In this document: positions 35,117 through 43,868 of the stretch, piece after piece
How the letters are laid out: each line of letters opens with the position of its first letter
Position numbering within the stretch: position 1 is the stretch's first letter
Source of the DNA: Lachnospiraceae bacterium
GTDB taxonomy: Bacteria > Bacillota > Clostridia > Lachnospirales > Lachnospiraceae
Assembly: GCA_009911035.1 (NCBI GenBank)
Contig: QXWO01000012.1
Coordinates: forward strand, 43,025-107,024
Length of the DNA: 64,000 nt
Direction of reading: 5' to 3'
Made by a program: the position numbers and the translations under genes
Notes under the pieces: generated by a model
What the model saw: the letters and a program-made list of their open reading frames with translations, nothing else
The model's database searches: none
Told to the model about the DNA's origin: nothing

Positions 35117-35784
35117 TTGAGATATATTATGTGGAAGATGATGTAGACATATCCTGCACGGTGAAAGAATTTCTTGGACAGCAGGGCTGTAAAGTTTCGG
35201 TTTTTTCTACGGTTGCCAGTGCAAAAGAAGCCTTGGCCAGTATGTGTCCAACGCTTGTTCTGGTGGACTGGAATATGCCGGATGGGAGTGGGAACCTGCT
35301 GGTGCAGTGGATTCGTTTGAAATGGAAGGAGCTGCCTGTGATTTTTCTTACGGTTCGCGGTGATTCCTGTGACATTGTTTCCGGATTTGAGAATGGTGCG
35401 GATGACTATATAGTAAAACCTTTTGAACTGGAGGTGTTACTTTCGCACATAAAGGCTTTGCTGCGAAGAACAGGAGATGCCTCCAGACAATACTTATCCT
35501 GTGGTTCGCTATCCATTGACTTGAAAAAAATGTCAGTTTATAACGGTACGGAGGAAATCGGTTTAAGCCCGTCAGAATATCAGCTGCTTTTGTATCTGCT
35601 GCAAAACAAAGGAAAAACCGTCACACGGAGGAAGTTATTGGAAGAAATCTGGGATAGTTGCGGGAACTATGTGAATGACAATACACTTACTGTTACCATG
35701 AAACGTCTGCGTGAAAAACTGCATCAGCCGGTCTGTCTGAAAACGGTCAGGAGCGTAGGCTACCGAATGGAGGAGCCGGAATGA
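35113..35784 (+). CDS. OmpR-family response regulator
   Basis: The 223-residue protein has a receiver domain with E8/D9/D10, phospho-acceptor D52 (LVLVDWNMPDG) and K102 (IVKPFELE), then a winged-helix domain (LSPSEYQLLLYLLQNKGKTV to LKTVRSVGYRM). It overlaps the kinase gene by four bases. It is the first main gene of the plus-strand module 35113-39966, divergent from the module at 29618-34722, so the two may share control DNA. Confidence 0.9.
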   Translation: MIEIYYVEDDVDISCTVKEFLGQQGCKVSVFSTVASAKEALASMCPTLVLVDWNMPDGSGNLLVQWIRLKWKELPVIFLTVRGDSCDIVSGFENGADDYIVKPFELEVLLSHIKALLRRTGDASRQYLSCGSLSIDLKKMSVYNGTEEIGLSPSEYQLLLYLLQNKGKTVTRRKLLEEIWDSCGNYVNDNTLTVTMKRLREKLHQPVCLKTVRSVGYRMEEPE

Positions 35785-36965
35785 GTGGAAAAAAAGGTTT
35801 GATTGTTTTGGTAGGGTTTGTCTTTTCTGCAAGTCTGATTGCAGTTTCAGCCACTTCCATGTTTTTGGCAGATTATTATAGTCATGCTCATATACAGGCA
35901 TTAGGCGGGATCTGCCAGAAAATTATAGAAAAGCAGCCGGGGGCAGAGCAGACAGTGCTGGAGGCTATTAAAGAATATAAATATGGATCGTCTGTTTTGC
36001 CGGAAGAAAATATTATTTTAATATATGGATACAGACCGTCAGACCTTTGGAACCCATCCGGAATGCATAGTACATTTTTTCTTGTTATGGGCTTTCTTGC
36101 AGGGGTATTGTTATTTTTTATTACATGTCTGTTCTGGCGGCAAAAAGAGATTGCACGCATAAAAATGCTGACGGAATATCTGGAAAAGGTAAACATGGGA
36201 TATTGCGGCACTCTTCTTCAGACGGGCGAAGACGACTTTTCTAAATTGCAGGATGAAATCTATAAGACAGTGACTGAATTGCACCAGACGAGGGATGCGG
36301 CAGTTCAGGCTAAAAATAATTTTGCGGATAATCTTTATAATATCGCCCATCAGATCAAAACACCCGTTACTTCTATTTCCCTGTCTGTGCAGATGATGCA
36401 GGACAATCCATCTCCATTCTATTTGGAGCAGATACGTAGGCAGATTTCCCATATGACACATTTTGAAGATGCATTATTACTGCTATCACGTATTGATGCA
36501 GGGACTTTGTCCCTGAAGAGGGAAGATGTTGATGTCTTCACAATTCTCATGCTTGCGGCCGACAATCTGCAGGAAATGTTTTTAAAGGCAGATGTCTTTG
36601 TCGATATACCGGAGTCGGGTGAAATGCTGATTCGTGCGGACATGGAGTGGACAATGGAGGCAATCATGAATATTCTGAAAGACTGCATGGAACATACGCC
36701 GTCGGGAGGAACTGTCCATTGTTCCTATGAACAGAATCCGCTTTATACACAGATCAGGATTTGGGATACAGGAGCCGGATTTGCAAAAGAGGACATACCA
36801 CACCTTTTTGAACGGTTTTACCGGGGGCGGAAGATGAAAGGGGATGGCATAGGGATTGGCCTGGCACTTTCCAAAGCGATCATAGAGGAGCAGAATGGAA
36901 CCATTACAGCACGGAACCTTATAAATGCCGGGGCGTGTTTTGAAATCCGTTTTTACAGTCACTGA
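35781..36965 (+). CDS. Sensor histidine kinase
   Basis: The 394-residue protein has a membrane helix at about residues 6-28, an external loop of about 65 residues, a second helix at about 97-117 (FFLVMGFLAGVLLFFITCLF), then a HisKA domain with H190 in IAHQIKTPVTSISLS and an ATPase domain (DTGAGFAKEDI, GIGIGLALSKAII). It has a normal periplasm-facing sensor of small size, unlike the intramembrane kinase at 9456. It pairs with the regulator at 35113 and precedes the ABC genes by 69 bases. Confidence 0.9.
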   Translation: MSGKKGLIVLVGFVFSASLIAVSATSMFLADYYSHAHIQALGGICQKIIEKQPGAEQTVLEAIKEYKYGSSVLPEENIILIYGYRPSDLWNPSGMHSTFFLVMGFLAGVLLFFITCLFWRQKEIARIKMLTEYLEKVNMGYCGTLLQTGEDDFSKLQDEIYKTVTELHQTRDAAVQAKNNFADNLYNIAHQIKTPVTSISLSVQMMQDNPSPFYLEQIRRQISHMTHFEDALLLLSRIDAGTLSLKREDVDVFTILMLAADNLQEMFLKADVFVDIPESGEMLIRADMEWTMEAIMNILKDCMEHTPSGGTVHCSYEQNPLYTQIRIWDTGAGFAKEDIPHLFERFYRGRKMKGDGIGIGLALSKAIIEEQNGTITARNLINAGACFEIRFYSH

Positions 36966-37034
36966 GTTGTCACTTAACTTTGCTATAATAAAATTATAAG
37001 CAATGTACAATTCATGACAGGAGGAAATGAAGGC

Positions 37035-37730
37035 ATGGAGATTTTAAGATGCGAAGGGATTAAAAAGGTATACGGCACTGGAAACAACAGGGTTGCGGCT
37101 CTGCAAAAAGTAGATCTGTCAGTGGAAAAAGGGGAGTTTGTAGCAATTGTAGGGGCTTCAGGATCTGGAAAATCCACATTGCTGCACATTCTTGGTTCTG
37201 TGGATAAGCCTACTGAGGGAAAGGTCATCATTGAAGGAACCGATATTTCTACTTTGAATCAAACCGGGGCAGCTATTTTCAGGCGTAGGAAGGTGGGGCT
37301 GGTTTATCAGTTTTATAATCTGATACCGACACTTACTATTCGGAAAAATATCCTTATGCCGCTGTTATTGGATAAGAAAAAACCGAACCAGGAATATTTT
37401 GAACAGGTAGTCAGCTCTTTGGGCATTGCTGATAAACTGGAATCGCTCCCCAACCAGTTATCAGGAGGCCAGCAGCAGCGGGCTGCGATTGCCCGGTCTT
37501 TGATATACCGTCCAGCTCTTCTCCTGGCAGATGAACCCACCGGAAATCTGGATCAGAAAAATTCAAGAGAGATCATTGATATGCTGAAATTATCGAACCG
37601 TAATCTGAAGCAGACCATTTTGCTGATCACTCATGACGAAAAGATTGCGCTGGAGGCAGACCGCATTGTAACCATAGAAGATGGGCAGATTATCAGCGAT
37701 GAGAAGAAGGGAGGTAAATCGTTGTCATAA
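37035..37730 (+). CDS. ABC transporter ATPase (MacB/LolD type)
   Basis: The start at 37035 has AGGAGG ten bases upstream and begins the domain ([14 protein letters not shown]); an in-frame ATG at 37014 precedes the site. The 231-residue ATPase has Walker [11 protein letters not shown]-loop [10 protein letters not shown], signature LSGGQQQR, Walker [13 protein letters not shown] and H-loop THDEK. It works with the permease at 37735. Confidence 0.92.
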   Translation: MEILRCEGIKKVYGTGNNRVAALQKVDLSVEKGEFVAIVGASGSGKSTLLHILGSVDKPTEGKVIIEGTDISTLNQTGAAIFRRRKVGLVYQFYNLIPTLTIRKNILMPLLLDKKKPNQEYFEQVVSSLGIADKLESLPNQLSGGQQQRAAIARSLIYRPALLLADEPTGNLDQKNSREIIDMLKLSNRNLKQTILLITHDEKIALEADRIVTIEDGQIISDEKKGGKSLS

Positions 37731-37734
37731 AAAC

Positions 37735-39966
37735 ATGACAACGATTGGAAGTATGTGGAAAAATTATTCAATTGATTATATAAAAAATAACCGGGCATCC
37801 GGTATATCTATTATAGCAGCATCTTTCATTGCCGCTTTGTTTCTCTCCTTTCTCTGTTGTCTGTTTTATAATTTCTGGATGGACAGCATTGAAGGGACAA
37901 AATTGGAGGATGGCAGTTGGCATGGCCGTATTACCGGGGAAATCAGCGGAGATGAACTGGCAGTTATCAATAATTTTGCCAATGTGGAAAAGGCGGTAGT
38001 CAATGAGGAACTATCCGGGGAACAGGGAACTGTGGTAGATGTGTATTTTTATAACAAAAGGACAGTCTATCAGGATATGTCCGCCCTCGTAAATATTCTG
38101 GGACTGGCGGAAGATGCGGCTGATTATAATTATCAGCTTTTATCCTTGTATTTTGTCCGTATTCCGGGTGACAATATGCCGAGACTCCTGATGCCGGCGT
38201 ATCTGGCGATAGTGATGATTGTGTGTGTTTCTTTGATACTGGTAATCCATAATTCATTTGCTACATCTATGAACAGCAGGGTTCATCAGTTTGGGATTTT
38301 TTCAAGCATCGGGGCTACGCCGGGGCAGATCCGGACATGTCTGCTACAGGAGGCACTCTTTCTGTCTATTGTACCGATTATGGCAGGGATTTTGTTAGGA
38401 ATTATTTTCAGCTTTGGCACGGTTTGGGGAATGAACGCTTTCGCGGCGAATTTTGTGGGAGGAAGGCAGGCATCCTTTAGCTGCCATCCTGTTATTCTGA
38501 TCCTTGTTCTTTTTTTATCTATTCTTACAGTGCTTGTTTCTGCATGGATTCCGGCGAGAAAGCTGAGCAGGCTGACTCCGCTTGAATCAATCCGTGGAAC
38601 GGATGAATTGCAGCTAAAAAAGAAAAAGCGTTCTCCCATTTTGTCTGTGCTGTTTGGAATAGAGGGGGAAATGGCCGGAAATGCATTAAAGGCTCAGAAA
38701 AAGGCTCTGCGTACCACATCTTTGTCGTTGATACTCGCCTTTCTGGGTTTTATGATAATGCAGTGCTTTTGGACACTTTCCGGTATCAGCACAAACCATA
38801 CCTATTTTGAAAAATATCAGGATGCATGGGATGTCATGGTAACTGTGAAGGATACCCATATAGAGGATTTTGGGCTGATAAATGAACTTCGGGGAATGCC
38901 TAAAGCGGACAGCAGTGTTGTTTACCAAAAGGCAGAGGCAGTATGTATATTGCCGCAGGATGCACAAAGTAAGGAACTGCTGGCATTGGGTGGTTTGGAA
39001 GTGTTTTTGGGAGATGCAGCATTTTATGGCAAGGGCTTGTTTCAGATAGAGGCTCCCATCTTTATATTGGATGATGAGAGTTTTGGTGAATTCTGCGGAC
39101 AGATAGGAATAGCTTCCCGGATGGATGGGGCAATCGTCTTAAATCGGTTTTGGGACAGCGTTAACAGTAATTTTCGGTATCCGGAATACATTCCTTATGT
39201 AAAAGAAGATATGGAAGCAGTTGCTTTGAATAACGCTGCTGAAAAGGGAGGCGAAAACATGGTAGAGATCCCAGTGCTGGCCTGTACAAAGGAATATCCG
39301 CTCCTTCGGGAAGAATACGGGAAATTCGACTGCCCTCTGGTACAATTTATGCCTTTGTCCTTGTGGAAAGAAATCGGAGGGCAGATAGGTGGGGCGGAGC
39401 AGGACACTTATGTCCGGGTGTTGGCAAATGACAGGACAGAAGTGGATATATTGAATGCGCTGGAAAATGAAATAACGCAGATAATCGGATCGGAATATGA
39501 AATAGAGAGTGAGAATCGTATTCAGGAAAGAGAAGACAACGATAAAATGATAGAGGGGTATGAACTGATATTAGGTGCGTTTTGCGTCCTGCTTGCAATA
39601 ATTGGGATTGCCCATGTGTTTTCTCATACCCTTGGTTTCCTGCGTCAAAGGAAACGGGAATTTGCCCGGTATATGTCTGTTGGGCTTACACCGGAAGGGA
39701 TACGGAAGATGTTCTGCATAGAGGCTTTGATGATTGTCGGACGTCCGTTGCTTGTCACATCGGCGCTGACAATAGTGGCTGTGGCATTCATGATAAGGGC
39801 AAGCTACTTAGACCCTATGGAATTTATTAAAGTGGCTCCGATAGCGCCGATTCTGGCGTTTGTTTCAGCCGTCTTTGCATTTGTGGCATTGGCATATTAC
39901 CTCGGTGGGAAAAAGATACTAAAGGTCAGCCTGGCGGAGGCTTTACGTGATGATACTATGATGTAA
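37735..39966 (+). CDS. Large FtsX-type ABC permease
   Basis: The start at 37735 lies five bases after the ATPase stop and is probably coupled to it; upstream in-frame ATGs overlap the ATPase. The 743-residue protein has a first helix (SIIAASFIAALFLSFLCCLFY), three helices forming one FtsX domain at about residues 140-275, another helix at about 325-345, a large external domain (about 350-610), and a C-terminal three-helix FtsX domain (LGAFCVLLAIIGIAHVF onward). Two FtsX domains in one chain set it apart from simple MacB permeases. The substrate is unknown, with peptides likely from the context. Confidence 0.88.
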   Translation: MTTIGSMWKNYSIDYIKNNRASGISIIAASFIAALFLSFLCCLFYNFWMDSIEGTKLEDGSWHGRITGEISGDELAVINNFANVEKAVVNEELSGEQGTVVDVYFYNKRTVYQDMSALVNILGLAEDAADYNYQLLSLYFVRIPGDNMPRLLMPAYLAIVMIVCVSLILVIHNSFATSMNSRVHQFGIFSSIGATPGQIRTCLLQEALFLSIVPIMAGILLGIIFSFGTVWGMNAFAANFVGGRQASFSCHPVILILVLFLSILTVLVSAWIPARKLSRLTPLESIRGTDELQLKKKKRSPILSVLFGIEGEMAGNALKAQKKALRTTSLSLILAFLGFMIMQCFWTLSGISTNHTYFEKYQDAWDVMVTVKDTHIEDFGLINELRGMPKADSSVVYQKAEAVCILPQDAQSKELLALGGLEVFLGDAAFYGKGLFQIEAPIFILDDESFGEFCGQIGIASRMDGAIVLNRFWDSVNSNFRYPEYIPYVKEDMEAVALNNAAEKGGENMVEIPVLACTKEYPLLREEYGKFDCPLVQFMPLSLWKEIGGQIGGAEQDTYVRVLANDRTEVDILNALENEITQIIGSEYEIESENRIQEREDNDKMIEGYELILGAFCVLLAIIGIAHVFSHTLGFLRQRKREFARYMSVGLTPEGIRKMFCIEALMIVGRPLLVTSALTIVAVAFMIRASYLDPMEFIKVAPIAPILAFVSAVFAFVALAYYLGGKKILKVSLAEALRDDTMM

Positions 39967-40016
39967 AACGAAAAACTCCAATGACTGCATATTCCAATAA
40001 GCCACGGAAATAATGA

Positions 40017-40250
40017 ACTGCCCGGACTTATTACGAGGGAGCAGGATACCCGGCAGCAGGGTATGAGACGACGGCAACATAGGCATCCGGCGGCACATTT
40101 GAGCTACATATTTCAAATGATATGTACGGAAAGGCAATCGGCTCAATGTGCGGGGCGGATTATTCCCTTACGGTTTACCAATCGAAGGACTTTGATCCTG
40201 CGAACCCGGTATATAAAGTGAAGGTATGGGATAAAGTATCTCTAATATAG
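40017..40250 (+). pseudogene. Decayed C-terminal end of an unknown protein
   Basis: In the 392-base gap after the permease, one frame reads ARTYYEGAGYPAAGYETTAT, a TAG at 40080, then ASGGTFELHISNDMYGKAIG and on to VYKVKVWDKVSLI before TAG 40248-40250. The coherent protein-like composition on both sides of the stop suggests the tail of a former gene, perhaps a beta-rich surface or secreted protein. No start or ribosome site is present. The rest of the gap (40251-40358) holds the upstream region of the next gene. Confidence 0.45.
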
Positions 40251-40358
40251 GTTATTTTCGCACTAATGACAAGTTTTATTCCATATATACTGGCGCAATG
40301 GCGGGAAGATGGTAAAATAAAATGGTAATAAACATTTTTAAGTGAGAGGGGAATTTAT

Positions 40359-41090
40359 ATGTTACGTATTGCAGTGTGCGATGATATTCCGCGCTACACG
40401 GAAGACCTGGCTAATATTATTGGAAGCTGGTCTGATGTACGGGGGATTCATGTCCAGTTGAAAAAATTTGTAAGTGGAGAAGATTTACTGTTTGATTTGG
40501 AATGTGCAGGAGATTTTGCGGCTGTGTTTATGGACATCAAACTAAGCGGTATTGACGGGGCGGAAACTGCCGTGAGAATCCGGCGGCAGAGCAGTGTGGT
40601 GAGCATTGTGTTTGTGTCCGGGTATGAAAGGTGCTTAAAGCAGATGTGCCGGATCTATCCGTTTCTGTACATGGAAAAGCCTGTGTCCAGAAAGAGAGCC
40701 TATGAAATTCTGGATCAGATCATGGAGGATCATAAGGTTAAATATGAAAGTTATATTTTTAAATATAAGCACAGCACCTTTAATATTACCTTAGGCGAGG
40801 TGCTGTACTTTGCCAGTGAGAAGAGGAAAGTGTGGGTTTATCTGGTAAGCGGCAGGGAATATGTTTTTTATGAAAAGCTGGATACGCTGGAGGATGCGCT
40901 TGCGGACTGCAGTAACCGTTTTATCAGAATTCATCAGTCCTTTCTGGTAAATGACAGGCATGTGGAAGAATTTCATCCCAGATACGTGGTGATGCGCAAC
41001 GGTGAAATGCTGCCAGTCAGCCGGGAAAGGAGGGCGGTGATCAGACAGTCCTGCATGGACATATTAGATGTCATGATGAACAGGTGCTGA
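40359..41090 (+). CDS. LytTR-family response regulator, orphan, first of tandem pair
   Basis: The 243-residue protein has a receiver domain with D8/D9, phospho-acceptor D59 (VFMDIKLSG) and the lysine in MEKPVSRK, then a LytTR domain from about residue 135 (FNITLGEVLYFASEKRKVWVY, FIRIHQSFLVNDRHVEEF). The ATG lies behind GAGAGGGGAA. No histidine kinase is adjacent. It is a paralogue of the next regulator at 41434. Confidence 0.9.
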   Translation: MLRIAVCDDIPRYTEDLANIIGSWSDVRGIHVQLKKFVSGEDLLFDLECAGDFAAVFMDIKLSGIDGAETAVRIRRQSSVVSIVFVSGYERCLKQMCRIYPFLYMEKPVSRKRAYEILDQIMEDHKVKYESYIFKYKHSTFNITLGEVLYFASEKRKVWVYLVSGREYVFYEKLDTLEDALADCSNRFIRIHQSFLVNDRHVEEFHPRYVVMRNGEMLPVSRERRAVIRQSCMDILDVMMNRC

Positions 41091-41433
41091 GAGGAATTTT
41101 GCCAGCCCGGCAATTTATATCCATAAAGGCTGGATGCAAAAAGTTACATGAGGGGTCACAATTTATTACATTTTATAAAAAAATAGGAAAATATGCCTAT
41201 AATATAAATTGTGTCGGAAAAACGGATATCCGGCATGGGCATTTCTCTGGCAGGCGGAGAGAACCGTCAGCTGTCTTTAGAAGATCCTATCTTATGGTCT
41301 GGAAGCAAAAGGGCAAGCCTGTTGGAACTATAGTTCCGGCAGGCTTATTGCTTTAGGGGGTTTACACCGTTTTTGGTATTAGGTATATTAAAATTGGATA
41401 TAGTATTACTTGCAGATGAAGAGGTGAAGGGGA
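41091..41433 (+). other. Intergenic region between the two LytTR regulators
   Basis: The 343-base gap has no supported gene. It holds an AT-rich stretch with a TATAAT box at 41198-41203 and a hairpin at 41315-41346. A palindrome-like CCGTTTTT/AAAAACGG pattern was looked for and not found. A 90-codon open frame here lacks a ribosome site and coding character. Confidence 0.5.
41315..41346 (+). terminator. Hairpin, possible terminator or leader structure
   Basis: AAGCCTGTTGGAAC and GTTCCGGCAGGCTT form a continuous 14-pair stem (two wobbles) with a TATA loop. It is followed by ATTGCTTTAGG with only a weak T run. It lies about 90 bases before the second regulator and after the TATAAT at 41198, so it could also act as an attenuator. 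Confidence 0.55.
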
Positions 41434-42156
41434 ATGTTTAAAGTAGCGATTTGTGATGCAGAAAAAAGATATGCCCAGAATCTGAGGTGGAATATTAATT
41501 CATGGGCCCTTCGTTCGGGAAGAAATGTGAAGATCAAAGTTTTTAATGAAGCGGAACTGTTTATGGCAAGCATGGAAACAGACGGCATGTATGATTTGAT
41601 ATTTCTGGATATTGACAAGGACGGCGTCAATGGCCTTGAAGTTGCCAGACAGATTCGGGAGGCGGATTATGTTACCACAATAATTTTTACCTCCAGATAC
41701 GAGGAATATTATAAAGAAGCGTTCAGCGCCCATCCCTTCCAGTATTTGACCAAACCGGTTATCGTCCAGAAGCTTGAAGAAACCATGGAAGATTACATGA
41801 AAATCAAAGAACGGCAGGACATAGAAACATTTACGTTTATTATCAAAAAGGCCCAGTACAATTTAAGGCTTTCCGATATCACATATTTTTACAGCAGACA
41901 CAGGCATGTGACAGCGGTCTGCGGGGAACAGGAATATACCTTTTACGGTAAGCTGGTAGATATACAGAAGCAGTTGGAGGAAAAGAACTGCCGGTTTTTA
42001 CGCATCCACCAGTCCTACCTCGTAAACATGAAATACATAAAAGAGTACCGCTACAGCGAATTGGTGCTGAATTCAGGAAAAACGCTGGGGATCAGCAAGG
42101 AAAACAGGAAGAAAATGAGAGACATCCATCTGATGCTGGTGGATATCCAGCTATAA
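41434..42156 (+). CDS. LytTR-family response regulator, orphan, second of tandem pair
   Basis: The 240-residue protein is a paralogue of the one at 40359: receiver domain with phospho-acceptor D59 (FLDIDKDG), LytTR domain from about residue 130 (YNLRLSDITYFYSRHRHVTAV, FLRIHQSYLVNMKYIKEY). The usual acidic pair is D8-A9-E10, so the metal site is altered. No kinase is adjacent. It ends at a strong terminator at 42169. Confidence 0.9.
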   Translation: MFKVAICDAEKRYAQNLRWNINSWALRSGRNVKIKVFNEAELFMASMETDGMYDLIFLDIDKDGVNGLEVARQIREADYVTTIIFTSRYEEYYKEAFSAHPFQYLTKPVIVQKLEETMEDYMKIKERQDIETFTFIIKKAQYNLRLSDITYFYSRHRHVTAVCGEQEYTFYGKLVDIQKQLEEKNCRFLRIHQSYLVNMKYIKEYRYSELVLNSGKTLGISKENRKKMRDIHLMLVDIQL

Positions 42157-42168
42157 AAACACACAGAG

Positions 42169-42201
42169 CTGCTTATATGGTAATCCATATAGGCAGTTTT
42201 T
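42169..42201 (+). terminator. Intrinsic terminator after the second LytTR regulator
   Basis: CTGCTTATATGG, loop TAAT, CCATATAGGCAG, then TTTTT. The sequence is almost identical to the terminator at 42738-42769. Confidence 0.9.
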
Positions 42202-42245
42202 ATTTCTGAAATCTAAGGGGGATTTTGGGTGCAGTCCGGAACTGC

Positions 42246-42274
42246 TTGCCGTAAGAAGGAAACAATGCTACAAT
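42246..42274 (+). promoter_or_regulatory. Promoter of the DUF6465 gene
   Basis: TTGCCG at 42246-42251 and TACAAT at 42269-42274 are 17 bases apart, a vegetative-type promoter about 100 bases before the start at 42377. Confidence 0.6.
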
Positions 42275-42376
42275 AAATAATAACAGATAACAAGCTTTGC
42301 GGGCGTGCTGTTACAGATGCAGAATGCTGATTATCATATAGGGCGGGCCGCAGGAAAGAGAAACAGGGAGGGCACG

Positions 42377-42679
42377 ATGGATAAAAAGATAGCAACAACT
42401 GAAAAGGAAGTTATGGTCAAAAAGGAAGCGGAAGCAGTGGAGAATGTGACAGCGGTGCAGGAAGAAGCAAAGAAAGAGGCGGCGCCGGAGATTATTTTGC
42501 AGTACCGCGGGTATGAAGCCAATATAGATGCAGTGGTAGAACAGGTCAAAGCACACTATCGTGCCAAGGGACATGCCCAGGAAGCTGTTGAGAGTCTGCA
42601 GGTTTATATCAAACCGGAGGATTTTACAGCTTATTACGTGCTGAACGATAGAGTATCCGGAAAGATAAGCCTGTTTTAA
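42377..42679 (+). CDS. DUF6465 family protein
   Basis: The ATG at 42377 follows GGGAGG. The 100-residue protein has a charged N-terminal 40 residues (MDKKIATTEKEVMVKKEAEA) and a conserved C-terminal domain (PEIILQYRGYEANIDAVVEQV, YIKPEDFTAYYVLNDRVSGKISLF), as in DUF6465 proteins of Lachnospiraceae. It is small and probably cytoplasmic. The function is unknown. It is a single-gene unit with its own promoter and terminator. Confidence 0.8.
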   Translation: MDKKIATTEKEVMVKKEAEAVENVTAVQEEAKKEAAPEIILQYRGYEANIDAVVEQVKAHYRAKGHAQEAVESLQVYIKPEDFTAYYVLNDRVSGKISLF

Positions 42680-42737
42680 AGTGTTTTGTAAACCCTGAGC
42701 TTACGTGTAGTAAAAACGGCATACGGTATAGAAGCAA

Positions 42738-42769
42738 CTGCCTGTATGGTAATCCATATAGGCAGTTTT
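42738..42769 (+). terminator. Intrinsic terminator after the DUF6465 gene
   Basis: CTGCCTGTATGG, loop TAAT, CCATATAGGCAG, then TTTT. The loop and right arm are identical to those of the terminator at 42169. Confidence 0.9.
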
Positions 42770-42770
42770 G

Positions 42771-42808
42771 TTACAATAAATGTCCCCCGGCGCATGGCAG
42801 CGTTTGTT
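42771..42808 (+). repeat. Dispersed hairpin repeat, copy E (left half diverged)
   Basis: The copy starts TTACAATAA and ends TGGCAGCGTTTGTT like the others; the middle reads ATGTCCCCCGGCGCA. It abuts the T run of the terminator at 42738 and precedes the promoter of the polysaccharide operon. Confidence 0.7.
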
Positions 42809-42837
42809 TGGAAATCAATTTTCAATGTGTACTTTTA

Positions 42838-42866
42838 TTGAGATATTTATTTTTGTGTGATAGAAT
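42838..42866 (+). promoter_or_regulatory. Promoter of the exopolysaccharide operon
   Basis: TTGAGA at 42838-42843 and TAGAAT at 42861-42866 are 17 bases apart, 73 bases before the first gene at 42939. No other strong promoter is seen until after 57500. Confidence 0.6.
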
Positions 42867-42938
42867 AGGTAAGGTAACATAGGCTGGATTTGGTATTGCA
42901 ATGTCGGCGCAGGGAATGTTCTGGCAGGAAGGATGGAA

Positions 42939-43868
42939 ATGAAAGTACTCAGCGCAATTGTCCCCTGTTATAACGAGGAAGATAATATTGCTGATTTTTA
43001 TCAGGAATTTATAAAGAATGAACAGTTTTTTGGGGAGAAGGAGATAGAGCTGGAGCTTTGGTATATCAATGACGGCTCTAAGGATCAAACGGCGGCAGCG
43101 GTCAGGAAGCTGATAGAGAAGGATGGACGTGTGCATCTTCTCTCTTTTTCCAGAAATTTTGGGAAGGAAGCGGCGATTTATGCAGGGCTTGAAAAGGCGA
43201 AGGGGGATTATGTGGTGTTTCTGGATGCAGATCTGCAGGATCCGCCGTCGCTTTTGCCGGAAATGTTCGGTTATCTGGAAAAAGGGTATGATTCGGTGGC
43301 TACCAGACGTGTCAACCGCAAGGGGGAACCGCCTGTGCGCTCTTTTTTTGCCAGGGCTTTTTACCGGCTGATGAGAAAGATCTCCCAGACAGAAATCATG
43401 GACGGGGCGAGAGATTACCGGCTCATGACCAGACCCGTGGTGGATGCTATTTTATCCATGCCGGAATATAACCGTTTCAGCAAAGGGATCTTCGGCTGGG
43501 TCGGATTTGAAACGAAGTGGCTTGAGTTTGAAAATATTGAGAGAAAAAAGGGAGAGACCAAGTGGTCTTTCTGGAAGCTTTTCATTTATTCCCTTGAGGG
43601 AATCACCGCTTTTTCCACGGCGCCGCTGGCCTTTGCCGCGTTTATGGGGGTATTCTTTTGCGTGGCGGCTTTTGTGTTCATTGTCTTTATTATCGTGAGG
43701 AAGCTGATATTTGGAGATCCTACTTCGGGGTGGCCGTCGCTGGTATGTATTATCTCGCTGATCAGCGGGGTCCAGCTCTTTTGTCTGGGAATCCTGGGCC
43801 AATATCTGGCGAAAACGTATATGGAAGTGAAAAGAAGGCCAATCTATCTTGTAAAAGAGGAAATATAA
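42939..43868 (+). CDS. GT2 glycosyltransferase, polyprenyl-phosphate type (GtrB/DPM1-like)
   Basis: The ATG at 42939 has AGGAAGG six bases upstream; an ATG six bases earlier is less well placed. The 309-residue protein has the GT2 domain with nucleotide-binding DGSKDQT and DxD-type FLDADLQDPP, plus RNFGKEAAI, typical of GtrB/DPM1-like enzymes. Two C-terminal membrane helices follow (FAAFMGVFFCVAAFVFIVFII and SLVCIISLISGVQLFCLGIL). It probably transfers a sugar from UDP-sugar to undecaprenyl phosphate for modification of a glycan. It is the first gene of the operon; the next start is at 43869. Confidence 0.88.
   Translation: MKVLSAIVPCYNEEDNIADFYQEFIKNEQFFGEKEIELELWYINDGSKDQTAAAVRKLIEKDGRVHLLSFSRNFGKEAAIYAGLEKAKGDYVVFLDADLQDPPSLLPEMFGYLEKGYDSVATRRVNRKGEPPVRSFFARAFYRLMRKISQTEIMDGARDYRLMTRPVVDAILSMPEYNRFSKGIFGWVGFETKWLEFENIERKKGETKWSFWKLFIYSLEGITAFSTAPLAFAAFMGVFFCVAAFVFIVFIIVRKLIFGDPTSGWPSLVCIISLISGVQLFCLGILGQYLAKTYMEVKRRPIYLVKEEI

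Noticed and set aside
41191-41300. Riboswitch (c-di-GMP type) in the leader of the second LytTR regulator
   Set aside because: The conserved core positions of that class could not be matched by eye.
41084-41356. 90-codon open frame between the LytTR regulators
   Set aside because: No ribosome site, it overlaps the previous gene end, and its last part is a hairpin.
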